Shown here: positions 1 to 5,978 of the stretch, piece by piece
How the letters are laid out: each line of letters starts with the position of its first letter
Numbering within the stretch: position 1 is the stretch's first letter
From: SIG607 sp045590395
GTDB taxonomy: Bacteria; Bacillota; Clostridia; Oscillospirales; Acutalibacteraceae
Assembly: GCA_045590395.1 (NCBI GenBank)
Contig: JAZNQX010000096.1
Coordinates: 1-6,294 of the forward strand
Length of the DNA: 6,294 nt
Direction: 5' to 3'
Notes under the pieces: generated by a model
Told to the model about the DNA's origin: nothing
Database searches by the model: none
What the model saw: only the letters and a program-made list of their open reading frames with translations
Program-made: the position numbers and the translations under genes

Positions 1-906
1 CTTAGAAGCGCGGCTGAACATTTGCCGTCACTTCCCACATCAAAGGATTTATTTTCACTGTCGGTAAGATATTCTTGCCCTGTATGGATAATAAACGAGC
101 TTCTTGCCGATTACGGCGCAGAAGTTACCGAGGAAATATTAAGCGCTTATTTACTTGCCTCAAAACTTAACGTTTGTGTAAATACCGTTAAAATTTCTGC
201 CGAGGCGCTTAGCAATAAATTCGAAGAAGCAGGTATTAAAGCAGAACTTTTGTCTGATAATGCTTCCTTTAATATAATCGGTGGAATTGATTTTAATAAT
301 AATCCACAATATATTGAAGGCTTTTTCTACGCACAGGACAGTGCATCTAAAAATTGCGCCAAGGCTTTAAAAGCAAAGGCAGGGGAGAGGGTGCTTGACG
401 TTTGCGCCGCACCGGGCGGTAAAAGCTTTACTGTAGCGCTTTCAATGGAAAATAAGGGCGAAATTGTTTCCTGCGACTTATACGAAAACAGGGTTTCACT
501 TATTAAATCGGGTGCAGAACGGCTCGGTCTTTCCTGTATAAAGCCGCAGGTTAATGATGCGACAGTATATAACGATAATCTGGGTAAGTTTGATGCGGTG
601 CTTTGTGATGTTCCGTGCTCGGGCTTTGGGGTTATCAGAAGAAAACCCGAAATTAAATATAAGGCTATTGATGATTTTAAAGAGCTGGAAAATATACAGA
701 AAAATATTTTAAATACTTCTTCGAGGTATGTAAAACGTGGTGGCAGACTTTTATATTCTACCTGTACTCTCAGAAAAAGTGAAAACGAAAAGCAGGTGGA
801 AGAATTTTTAAACAGCCACGCTGACTTTAAGTGTGAATATATTAATACCGACCTGCCCGGAGAAGACGGTGACGGATTTTTCCACGCTTTGCTTATAAGA
901 GATTAG
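1..906 (+). CDS. rsmB: 16S rRNA (cytosine-967-C5)-methyltransferase RsmB, 5'-truncated
   Basis: Methylates C967 of 16S rRNA at carbon 5 using S-adenosylmethionine, in the cytoplasm, on the small-subunit RNA. The frame is open from base 1, with 301 residues visible. The family is about 430-450 residues long, so the N-terminal NusB-like RNA-binding domain lies mostly outside the window. A TTG at 22 is therefore not taken as the start. The visible part has the methyltransferase fold: the SAM-binding motif VLDVCAAPGGK from 391, the motif IV DVPCSG with Cys at 616-618, and the motif VI STCT with the second Cys at 763-765. These are the two cysteines used by m5C RNA methyltransferases. The segment VRYSCPVWIINELLADYG near the left edge is the usual linker before the catalytic domain. 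TAG ends 14 nt before rlmN. NOP2/Sun relatives such as RsmF are possible in principle, but the operon position favours RsmB. Confidence 0.93.
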   Translation, partial: LRSAAEHLPSLPTSKDLFSLSVRYSCPVWIINELLADYGAEVTEEILSAYLLASKLNVCVNTVKISAEALSNKFEEAGIKAELLSDNASFNIIGGIDFNNNPQYIEGFFYAQDSASKNCAKALKAKAGERVLDVCAAPGGKSFTVALSMENKGEIVSCDLYENRVSLIKSGAERLGLSCIKPQVNDATVYNDNLGKFDAVLCDVPCSGFGVIRRKPEIKYKAIDDFKELENIQKNILNTSSRYVKRGGRLLYSTCTLRKSENEKQVEEFLNSHADFKCEYINTDLPGEDGDGFFHALLIRD

Positions 907-920
907 TTGGAGGTGAAATT

Positions 921-1961
921 TTGGATAAAATTGATATAAAATCAATGACAGTAGAGGAAATAACCTGTTTTATGCAGGAAATATCACAGCCTAAATACCG
1001 TGCCGCCCAGATTTTTAAATGGTTACAAAGCGGCACTGTCAGTTTTGATGAAATGTCTAATTTGTCCAAAGACCTTCGAAACACCCTAAAAGAAAAATGC
1101 TATATTGCCGATGTGCAAATAGTTCGCCGTCTTGAATCAAAAATAGACGGAACGGTTAAATATCTTTACCGTCTTTATGACGGAGAGTGTATTGAGTCGG
1201 TGCTTATGAAATACAATCACGGCTATACTGTATGTATATCAACTCAGGTTGGTTGCAGAATGGGCTGTAAGTTCTGCGCTTCAGGTATCGGCGGCCTTAT
1301 AAGGCATCTTACTGCTTCGGAAATGCTTTCTCAGATTATGGCGGCAGAGAGGGACAACAATATCCGCGTTTCTAATGTAGTTATGATGGGTATGGGTGAG
1401 CCCCTTGATAATTTTGATAACAGCGTACGCTTTTTAAAACTTGTGTCTGATGAAAAGGGTATGAATATAGGTTTAAGGCACATCTCTCTTTCAACCTCAG
1501 GCGTGGTTGACGGTATATATAAGTTGGCTGAGCTTAAGCTTCCCATTACACTGTCAATTTCACTTCATGCGCCTACCGATGAAATACGAAGCAGAACAAT
1601 GCCTGTAAATAATAAATGGAATATTGAAAAGCTGATTAATGCCTGTAAGGATTATCAAAAGGCAACCACAAGAAGAATATCCTTTGAGTATGCTATGATA
1701 AACGGCGTTAACGACTCAGACGAACACGCAGTAATGCTTTCTAAAATACTGAAAGGCGTTATGTGCCATGTGAATTTAATTCCTGCAAATCCCGTTGTTG
1801 AAACCGATTTTGTTAAATCGGACAATAACAGAATAAATAGATTCAAAGAATGTCTTGAAAAACATAAAATCAATGCTACCGTCAGAAGAACGCTGGGCGC
1901 GGATATTAACGCTTCCTGCGGACAGCTAAGGCGGCAGGAGATAAGAAAGGAGGAGGTTTGA
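921..1961 (+). CDS. rlmN: Dual-specificity 23S rRNA A2503 / tRNA A37 C2-methyltransferase RlmN (radical SAM)
   Basis: Methylates carbon 2 of A2503 in 23S rRNA and of A37 in some tRNAs by radical SAM chemistry, in the cytoplasm. The 346-residue length is normal. The radical-SAM cluster motif CRMGCKFC has C112, C116 and C119 as 4Fe-4S ligands. C105 (in TVCISTQVGC) and C333 (in GADINASCGQL) match the two catalytic cysteines of the methyl-relay mechanism (C118 and C355 in E. coli). The GMGEPLDN motif follows the cluster. The start is TTG at 921, chosen because a strong GGAGGTGA (909-916) lies 7 nt upstream measured from GGAGG, and because no better in-frame start is as well placed. Its TGA overlaps the prpC ATG by one base, so translation is probably coupled. 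Cfr-type resistance methyltransferases are related, but the operon context and the C-terminal motif fit RlmN. Confidence 0.96.
   Translation: MDKIDIKSMTVEEITCFMQEISQPKYRAAQIFKWLQSGTVSFDEMSNLSKDLRNTLKEKCYIADVQIVRRLESKIDGTVKYLYRLYDGECIESVLMKYNHGYTVCISTQVGCRMGCKFCASGIGGLIRHLTASEMLSQIMAAERDNNIRVSNVVMMGMGEPLDNFDNSVRFLKLVSDEKGMNIGLRHISLSTSGVVDGIYKLAELKLPITLSISLHAPTDEIRSRTMPVNNKWNIEKLINACKDYQKATTRRISFEYAMINGVNDSDEHAVMLSKILKGVMCHVNLIPANPVVETDFVKSDNNRINRFKECLEKHKINATVRRTLGADINASCGQLRRQEIRKEEV
1947..1953 (+). promoter_or_regulatory. Ribosome binding site deciding the prpC start
   Basis: AAGGAGG at 1947-1953, extended by a second AGG to 1956, sits 7 nt before ATG 1961. A TTG at 1958 in the same frame would be only 4 nt away. 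The spacing and the stronger codon both favour ATG 1961. The site lies inside the last codons of rlmN. Confidence 0.8.
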
Positions 1962-2686
1962 TGTTAGTTTACGGTGTAAGTGATGTAGGAAAGGTAAGAG
2001 AAGCAAATCAGGACTATTTTCAGTTTGAAATGCTGACTGAAAATAGTGGCTATGCTGTTGTATGTGACGGTATGGGCGGCGCCAAAGCAGGTAATATTGC
2101 AAGTCGTTTGGCTTGTGAAGTTATAAGCGACTACTTAAAGCGTTCCCTAAGACCTTCAATGACATCTACTCAGATTGAAACTATTTTGCGCAGTGCAGTT
2201 TATTCTGCCAATACCGCAGTTTATGAAGCCTCCCAAAAGGACGAAGAATACAGAGGAATGGGAACAACGGTTGTACTGCTTTATGTGAACTATGACTGCG
2301 CGTATATTGTGCATGTTGGTGACAGTAGGGCTTACGCCTTTAGTGACAATACTCTGACACAGATAACCGTTGACCATTCTATGGTGCAAACTATGGTGGA
2401 TAACGGGCAGATAACTCCCGATGAAGCACGGGTTCACCCCAGCAAAAATGTTATTACAAGGGCGCTGGGTGTAGGGGCGCAGGTAAGCGCAGACCTTGAT
2501 TTCGCCGATGCGACAAGCGGTACGGTTATTCTGCTATGCAGTGACGGTTTATCTAATTATGTCAGCGCAGAGCAAATCGCGGCTGAGCTTAAAAATTTTG
2601 ATAATAGAGTTGCTCAGCGTCTTGTAAACATTGCCAATGATAACGGCGGTGGAGATAACATAACGGCTGTGGCTGTGAAATTTTAG
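1961..2686 (+). CDS. prpC: PP2C-family Ser/Thr protein phosphatase PrpC/Stp
   Basis: Metal-dependent protein phosphatase that removes phosphate from serine and threonine, including on the partner kinase PrkC; cytoplasmic. 241 residues, the usual size for bacterial single-domain PP2C enzymes. Family motifs appear in order: D18 in REANQD, the metal-binding D36-G37 in CDGMGG, HVGDSRAY, an ITVDHSMVQ...NVITRALG flap region, D195 in CSDGLSNY, and D232-N233 in GGGDNIT. All expected Mn/Mg ligands are present, so the enzyme should be active. There is no signal peptide or membrane segment. ATG at 1961 overlaps the rlmN stop codon (TGATG). prkC begins 24 nt after its TAG, the classic phosphatase-kinase pair of Firmicutes. 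SpoIIE or RsbU phosphatases share the fold, but they carry extra domains that are missing here. Confidence 0.95.
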   Translation: MLVYGVSDVGKVREANQDYFQFEMLTENSGYAVVCDGMGGAKAGNIASRLACEVISDYLKRSLRPSMTSTQIETILRSAVYSANTAVYEASQKDEEYRGMGTTVVLLYVNYDCAYIVHVGDSRAYAFSDNTLTQITVDHSMVQTMVDNGQITPDEARVHPSKNVITRALGVGAQVSADLDFADATSGTVILLCSDGLSNYVSAEQIAAELKNFDNRVAQRLVNIANDNGGGDNITAVAVKF

Positions 2687-2710
2687 GACTTTGCGGAAAG
2701 GAAATAAAGC

Positions 2711-4657
2711 ATGGATAATTATATTGGAAAAAAGCTTGACGGACGATACGAGCTTCTTGAAATAATCGGTATCGGCGGCATGGCAATTGTATATAAGGCC
2801 TATGATAATATTGAAGCGCGCATAGTTGCGGTTAAAATTTTAAAGGAAGAATATACCTCTAATGAAGAGTTTATTCGTCGTTTTACTAACGAATCCAAGG
2901 CGATAGCCGTACTTTCACATCCCAATATCGTAAAGGTGTTTGATGTAAGTATCGGTGAGAAAATTCAGTATATAGTAATGGAATATATTGACGGTATCAC
3001 CTTAAAACAGCTTATAGAACAGCAGGGAAGTCTAAGATGGAAGGACGCTCTTTACTATGCTGTTCAGATTTTACGCGGTCTTCAGCACGCTCACGACAAA
3101 GGAATTGTGCACCGTGATGTTAAGCCGCAGAATATTATTGTGCTTTCTGACGGTACCATCAAGGTTACCGACTTTGGTATAGCCCGTTTTGCCCGTAGTG
3201 AACAGAAAACCATAACCGATAAGGCTATCGGTTCGGTTCACTATATCAGTCCTGAACAGGCAAGAGGCGATAATACTGATGAAAAATCAGACATTTATTC
3301 TCTCGGTGTAATTCTCTATGAAATGCTGACAGGTGAACTGCCTTTTCAGGCAGAAAGCGCTGTTTCGGTTGCTATAATGCAGCTTCAGAGAGAGCCTCAA
3401 CCGCCCACCAGCATTAACGGCTCTATTCCCGTAGGGCTTGAGCAGATTACTATGCGCGCTATGCAGAAAAACAGCGATAAACGCTATAAGTCTGCTTCTG
3501 AAATGCTGCTTGACCTTGAAGCATTTAAGCGCGACCCTGCCGTCACCTTTGATTACGGCTTCTATGTAGACGAACAGCCCACAAAATTTATGGACGACCT
3601 TGACGATAATGGCACAAGGTCTGCTTCTTCAGGCCCCAAAAATATACCTTGGCTTCCAGTTATTGCCGGTATAACAGTTACTTTTGTCGCTACACTGATT
3701 ATTATGCTTTTCCTTTATATACCCAAATTGGTGGGAAAAACAGAGGAAATACCCTGTCCTAATTTTGTGGGTCTTAAGTGGGAGTATATTCAAAGTGATG
3801 AATACGAATACAGTGATACCTTTGATTATATTACCAAATTTGAGCCCAGTGATACCGAAAAGGGTTATGTTATTGCTCAGTCGGTTAACGAAGGTCACGA
3901 TGTTAAGAAGAATCAGTCAATTACTCTTACTATCAGTAGCGGCGCTAAAACCGTTATTGTTACCGATGTGGCAGGCAAGGCTAAGGATATCGCAGGTCAG
4001 ATGCTTGAAAATGCAGGCTTTAAGCCAAACTTTGTGGAAAGCTCTGATAACGATATTGAAGAGGGTTATGTAATAAGAACTAACCCCGAAATAGGCACCT
4101 CTGTACCCGAGGGTAGTGAAATTACCGTATATGTAAGTACAGGTAAGGCAAAATCTAAGGTGTCGCTTCCTGACAGCGTAGGACTCAGCAAAGAGGATGC
4201 TATTGCACAGCTTGAAAAAAGCGGACTTGTTGTAGGTAGCGTTACTGTTGAGGATAATACCAATAAAAACTACTCTGCAGGTACCGTTATGGCGCAGACT
4301 CCTGCATATTCTGCGGGTACAAAGGTTGATTACGGAACCGCCGTTGACCTTGTTGTAAGCAGTGGCTATTATAAGGGTACAATAACACTTAGCATACCTA
4401 AAGATTTAAGCTATATAAGCCAAATAGGTTATATAGGTATATGGGACGGTAATAAGTGTCTTGCAGTTTCAAAAGCTATTGATTTTACTGCAAACAACAC
4501 CTATAGTCTTACCTTTACCTCAACAAGTAGGGTGCTAAACAGATGTACCATTAAAATCAGCGCAGATAATAAGAACTTTAATGATTATATGATTATTACA
4601 AACTTTGACTGTGTTACCGGTAAATATACCGTATCAAATGAGAATAATCTCGGATAA
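2711..4657 (+). CDS. prkC: Membrane Ser/Thr protein kinase PrkC with extracellular PASTA repeats
   Basis: Hanks-type kinase that senses muropeptides or lipid II outside the cell and phosphorylates cytoplasmic proteins. 648 residues. The kinase domain covers about 10-275: glycine loop IGIGGMAIVYKA (19-30), ATP-anchoring K42, αC glutamate near E61, HRDVKPQN with catalytic D136, DFG at 154-156, an activation loop with T167 and T169, then GSVHYISPEQARG. A charged juxtamembrane linker is followed by one membrane helix at about 313-336, so the C-terminal half faces outward. Three PASTA repeats follow at about 345-411, 413-479 and 482-552; the first is the most divergent. A beta-rich tail of about 95 residues (553-648) comes after the last PASTA, in the position of the Ig-like domain of B. 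subtilis PrkC, but I cannot assign it by sequence. AAAGGA at 2697-2702 is the ribosome site, 8 nt before ATG. All catalytic residues are present. Confidence 0.96.
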   Translation: MDNYIGKKLDGRYELLEIIGIGGMAIVYKAYDNIEARIVAVKILKEEYTSNEEFIRRFTNESKAIAVLSHPNIVKVFDVSIGEKIQYIVMEYIDGITLKQLIEQQGSLRWKDALYYAVQILRGLQHAHDKGIVHRDVKPQNIIVLSDGTIKVTDFGIARFARSEQKTITDKAIGSVHYISPEQARGDNTDEKSDIYSLGVILYEMLTGELPFQAESAVSVAIMQLQREPQPPTSINGSIPVGLEQITMRAMQKNSDKRYKSASEMLLDLEAFKRDPAVTFDYGFYVDEQPTKFMDDLDDNGTRSASSGPKNIPWLPVIAGITVTFVATLIIMLFLYIPKLVGKTEEIPCPNFVGLKWEYIQSDEYEYSDTFDYITKFEPSDTEKGYVIAQSVNEGHDVKKNQSITLTISSGAKTVIVTDVAGKAKDIAGQMLENAGFKPNFVESSDNDIEEGYVIRTNPEIGTSVPEGSEITVYVSTGKAKSKVSLPDSVGLSKEDAIAQLEKSGLVVGSVTVEDNTNKNYSAGTVMAQTPAYSAGTKVDYGTAVDLVVSSGYYKGTITLSIPKDLSYISQIGYIGIWDGNKCLAVSKAIDFTANNTYSLTFTSTSRVLNRCTIKISADNKNFNDYMIITNFDCVTGKYTVSNENNLG

Positions 4658-4661
4658 ATAT

Positions 4662-5549
4662 ATGAAGGGATTATTGTGTAAAGCAATTTCGGGGTTTTAT
4701 TATGTTCATACCGATGATAAGGTATATGAATGTAAAGCTCGGGGAAGCTTTAGAAATGACGGTATATCACCAATTGTTGGTGACTATGTAGAAATAACCG
4801 AGGGCGCTGACAACAAAGGGGTTATTGAAAAGATATATCCCCGTAAAAATGCTCTTGTCAGGCCCACGGTTGCCAATATAGATAAGTTGTTTATTGTTTC
4901 TTCATTTGCTACACCTGCGCCGAATTTGCTTATTATTGACAGAATTACAGCCTTGTGTGCTTTTCATAATATTGAACCTGTTGTAGTTTTCAATAAATGC
5001 GATTTAGGCAATTTTACAGAATACAAGAAAATTTATCTAAACAGCGGCTTTAAGACCTTTGTGGTTTCGGCAGAAACAGGCGAGGGCATAGAGGGACTAA
5101 AAAACGAACTTGCTAACTGCGTTTCCGCCTTTACGGGCAACTCGGGTGTAGGTAAGTCAAGCCTTTTAAATCTGCTTTTTGATGGGCTTTGTCTACAAAC
5201 GGGTGAGGTAAGTGTAAAACTTGGCAGAGGCCGACATACCACGCGCCATACCGAGCTTTTTAAACACTCCTTTGGCGGCTATGTGGCAGATACACCCGGA
5301 TTTTCTTCAATAGACAGTCAACTTGGCTCTTTAGAATTCAGAGAAAGCCTTGCAGAGTGCTTTCCCGATTTCAGCGAATATACAAATTCCTGCTTCTTCA
5401 GTGACTGCCTTCATATATGTGAAAAGGGCTGTGGTGTGTGTGAAGCGGTAGAAATGGGAAAGATAGAAAAAAGCCGACACGAAAGCTACATTACCATATA
5501 TAATGAGTTAAAACACTTAAGTTCTTGGAATAAACAGAAAAAACGATGA
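4662..5549 (+). CDS. rsgA: Ribosome small subunit-dependent GTPase A (RsgA/CpgA/YloQ)
   Basis: Circularly permuted GTPase that checks late 30S subunit maturation and is stimulated by the 30S particle; cytoplasmic. From ATG 4662 it has 295 residues, typical for the family. It begins MKGLLCKAISGFYYV, the conserved start of the N-terminal OB fold (about 1-65). The GTPase motifs come in permuted order: NKCD (111-114, G4), SAETGEG (G5), GNSGVGKS (159-166, G1), GRGRHTTRH (G2 region) and DTPG (210-213, G3). The C-terminal zinc knuckle has C244, C249, H251 and C257. In-frame starts at TTG 4605 and ATG 4638 would extend into prkC without a clear ribosome site and add non-conserved residues. ATG 4662 lies 4 nt after the prkC TAA with only a weak Shine-Dalgarno, suggesting coupled translation. 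RsgA (CpgA) is a reported PrkC substrate in B. subtilis, which fits the pairing. Confidence 0.95.
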   Translation: MKGLLCKAISGFYYVHTDDKVYECKARGSFRNDGISPIVGDYVEITEGADNKGVIEKIYPRKNALVRPTVANIDKLFIVSSFATPAPNLLIIDRITALCAFHNIEPVVVFNKCDLGNFTEYKKIYLNSGFKTFVVSAETGEGIEGLKNELANCVSAFTGNSGVGKSSLLNLLFDGLCLQTGEVSVKLGRGRHTTRHTELFKHSFGGYVADTPGFSSIDSQLGSLEFRESLAECFPDFSEYTNSCFFSDCLHICEKGCGVCEAVEMGKIEKSRHESYITIYNELKHLSSWNKQKKR

Positions 5550-5575
5550 ACACTTTTTGACTTTTTCCGTATAAT
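5547..5575 (+). promoter_or_regulatory. Possible promoter for the 49-residue gene and spoVM
   Basis: A perfect TATAAT (5570-5575) lies 17 nt after TGAACA (5547-5552), which matches 4 of 6 bases of the sigma-A -35 box. The -35 box overlaps the rsgA stop codon. This could start a short transcript of the 49-residue gene and spoVM. The region is AT-rich, so a chance match is possible, and a sporulation sigma factor could use the same site. Read-through from rsgA is the alternative. Confidence 0.4.
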
Positions 5576-5598
5576 TATATTAGAAATATGTACGGAAA
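5564..5598. repeat. Inverted repeat before the 49-residue gene
   Basis: TTTCCGTA (5564-5571) and TACGGAAA (5591-5598) are perfect 8-bp inverted copies separated by 19 nt. A smaller pair, ATATT (5577-5581) and AATAT (5585-5589), nests inside. The left arm overlaps the TATAAT box and the right arm overlaps the purine-rich ribosome site GGAAAGG (5594-5600). It could be an operator, or an RNA hairpin in read-through transcripts; neither is shown. Confidence 0.5.
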
Positions 5599-5613
5599 GG
5601 GTTGGTGCGGTAT

Positions 5614-5763
5614 ATGCGAAGAAAGCCTGTTAATAAGGGTGTAATTGCCATAGCATTTTCCATAGGGCTGTTGCTGTCCTGCTTTTGCTCTGCCAGACTG
5701 CTTATTGCGGTTCTTGCCATTACCGTTATCATACTAAGCTTTTCCTGCATAAAATATTGTTAG
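5614..5763 (+). CDS. Small hydrophobic two-helix membrane protein, function unknown
   Basis: A 49-residue open frame from ATG 5614 to TAG 5763. I do not recognise a named family. It begins with a basic stretch (MRRKPVNK). Two hydrophobic segments follow, at about 9-27 and 29-46, separated only by R28, so it would form a tight membrane hairpin. The protein has four cysteines (C23, C25, C45, C49). Evidence that it is a real gene: its stop is 11 nt before spoVM, the spoVM ribosome site overlaps that stop, and its hydrophobicity pattern is coherent along the whole length. The start is uncertain: the purine-rich GGAAAGG (5594-5600) is 13 nt before ATG 5614, and an in-frame GTG at 5605 is only 4 nt from it. 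Its place between rsgA and spoVM suggests, but does not prove, a role at the membrane, possibly in sporulation. Confidence 0.72.
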   Translation: MRRKPVNKGVIAIAFSIGLLLSCFCSARLLIAVLAITVIILSFSCIKYC

Positions 5764-5768
5764 GGAGG
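5763..5768 (+). promoter_or_regulatory. Ribosome binding site of spoVM
   Basis: GGGAGG at 5763-5768, 6 nt before ATG 5775, overlaps the last base of the preceding TAG. This strong site supports the reality of a gene too short for usual gene callers. Confidence 0.82.
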
Positions 5769-5774
5769 CATTTT

Positions 5775-5864
5775 ATGAAGATAGTGTTGGTAAAAAGTCC
5801 TAAGTTTTTAAGTGGTATTTTAAGAATGATTTTTAAAATTAAAAAAGAAGAACCCATAACATAA
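5775..5864 (+). CDS. spoVM: Stage V sporulation protein SpoVM, forespore-surface amphipathic peptide
   Basis: A 29-residue peptide made in the mother cell that inserts shallowly in the outer forespore membrane, recognises its curvature and anchors the SpoIVA basement layer, allowing coat and cortex assembly. Compared with my recollection of the 26-residue B. subtilis peptide, K2, K7, P9, K10, F11, L12, G14, I15 and R17 are shared. P9 is the proline reported to matter for curvature recognition. The core KSPKFLSGILRMIFK forms an amphipathic helix, followed by a charged tail ending at TAA 5862-5864. Three extra C-terminal residues relative to B. subtilis are unremarkable. The location downstream of rsgA matches the B. 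subtilis cpgA-rpe-thiN-spoVM order. No clear sporulation promoter was found directly before it, so it may be read from the promoter before the 49-residue gene or from the operon. Confidence 0.92.
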   Translation: MKIVLVKSPKFLSGILRMIFKIKKEEPIT

Positions 5865-5870
5865 CATATT

Positions 5871-5900
5871 AAGGAGATACGCTGTATCTCCTTTTTTCTT
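5871..5900 (+). terminator. Rho-independent terminator after spoVM
   Basis: AAGGAGATAC (5871-5880) and GTATCTCCTT (5884-5893) form a perfect 10-bp stem with a 3-nt loop. A U-rich run (5892-5897, then C and more T) follows directly. It lies 6 nt after the spoVM stop and closes the upstream transcription unit. Confidence 0.92.
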
Positions 5901-5901
5901 T

Positions 5902-5931
5902 GTCATAAAAACTCTTTTGTTTTAATACAAT
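5902..5931 (+). promoter_or_regulatory. Probable sigma-E-type sporulation promoter for the SPOCS gene
   Basis: GTCATAAA (5902-5909) and AATACAAT (5924-5931) are separated by 14 nt. They resemble the Bacillus/Clostridium sigma-E pattern: an ATA-containing -35 box, a spacer of about 14 nt, and a -10 box like CATACAAT (7 of 8 bases match). The predicted transcript would begin near 5937-5939, about 40 nt before the ATG. Mother-cell expression would suit a SPOCS coat protein. The -10 also fits most of a sigma-K box, but no AC -35 sits at the right distance. Confidence 0.58.
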
Positions 5932-5954
5932 ATACCGAGAAGCAATATATTGTA
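5926..5954. repeat. Perfect 9-bp inverted repeat upstream of the SPOCS gene
   Basis: TACAATATA (5926-5934) and TATATTGTA (5946-5954) are exact inverted copies separated by 11 nt. The left arm overlaps the proposed -10 box, and the expected transcription start falls in the spacer. A full hairpin would therefore not be in that RNA, and a DNA operator is more likely if the repeat is functional. The high AT content makes a chance origin possible. Confidence 0.5.
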
Positions 5955-5978
5955 AATTAGAAAAGAGAGGTTTTCTAT

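Noticed and set aside
22..24. TTG at 22 as the true start of the first gene
   Set aside because: The frame is open to base 1, and the upstream residues continue the RsmB linker. The gene is cut by the window edge and lacks its N-terminal domain.
1294..1305. 12-bp perfect palindrome GCCTTATAAGGC in rlmN
   Set aside because: It encodes conserved residues just after the iron-sulfur motif and has no loop or flanking regulatory context; most likely chance.
1958..1960. TTG at 1958 as the start of prpC
   Set aside because: ATG follows immediately at 1961 with better Shine-Dalgarno spacing and a stronger start codon.
3765..4073. 102-codon open frame on the + strand inside prkC
   Set aside because: It lies wholly within the PASTA region in another frame, has no ribosome site, and encodes a low-complexity product. 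The prkC frame is clearly the coding one.
4605..4661. Longer RsgA starting inside prkC (TTG 4605 or ATG 4638)
   Set aside because: The added residues do not resemble the family, whose proteins begin at MKG before the GFYYV strand, and no ribosome site supports these starts.
893..5242. Several 60-95-codon open frames on the - strand
   Set aside because: All lie opposite strongly conserved genes, show no family motifs and have no ribosome sites; they are antisense shadows.
5557..5583. TTGACT as a -35 box paired with TATATT or TATTAG
   Set aside because: Spacers would be 13 or 15 nt, too short for sigma-A. The TGAACA-N17-TATAAT pairing fits better.
5730..5737. CATACTAA resembling a sigma-G or sigma-E -10 box before spoVM
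   Set aside because: No suitable -35 element is found at 14 or 17-18 nt upstream, and the bases are codons of the hydrophobic helix of the 49-residue protein.
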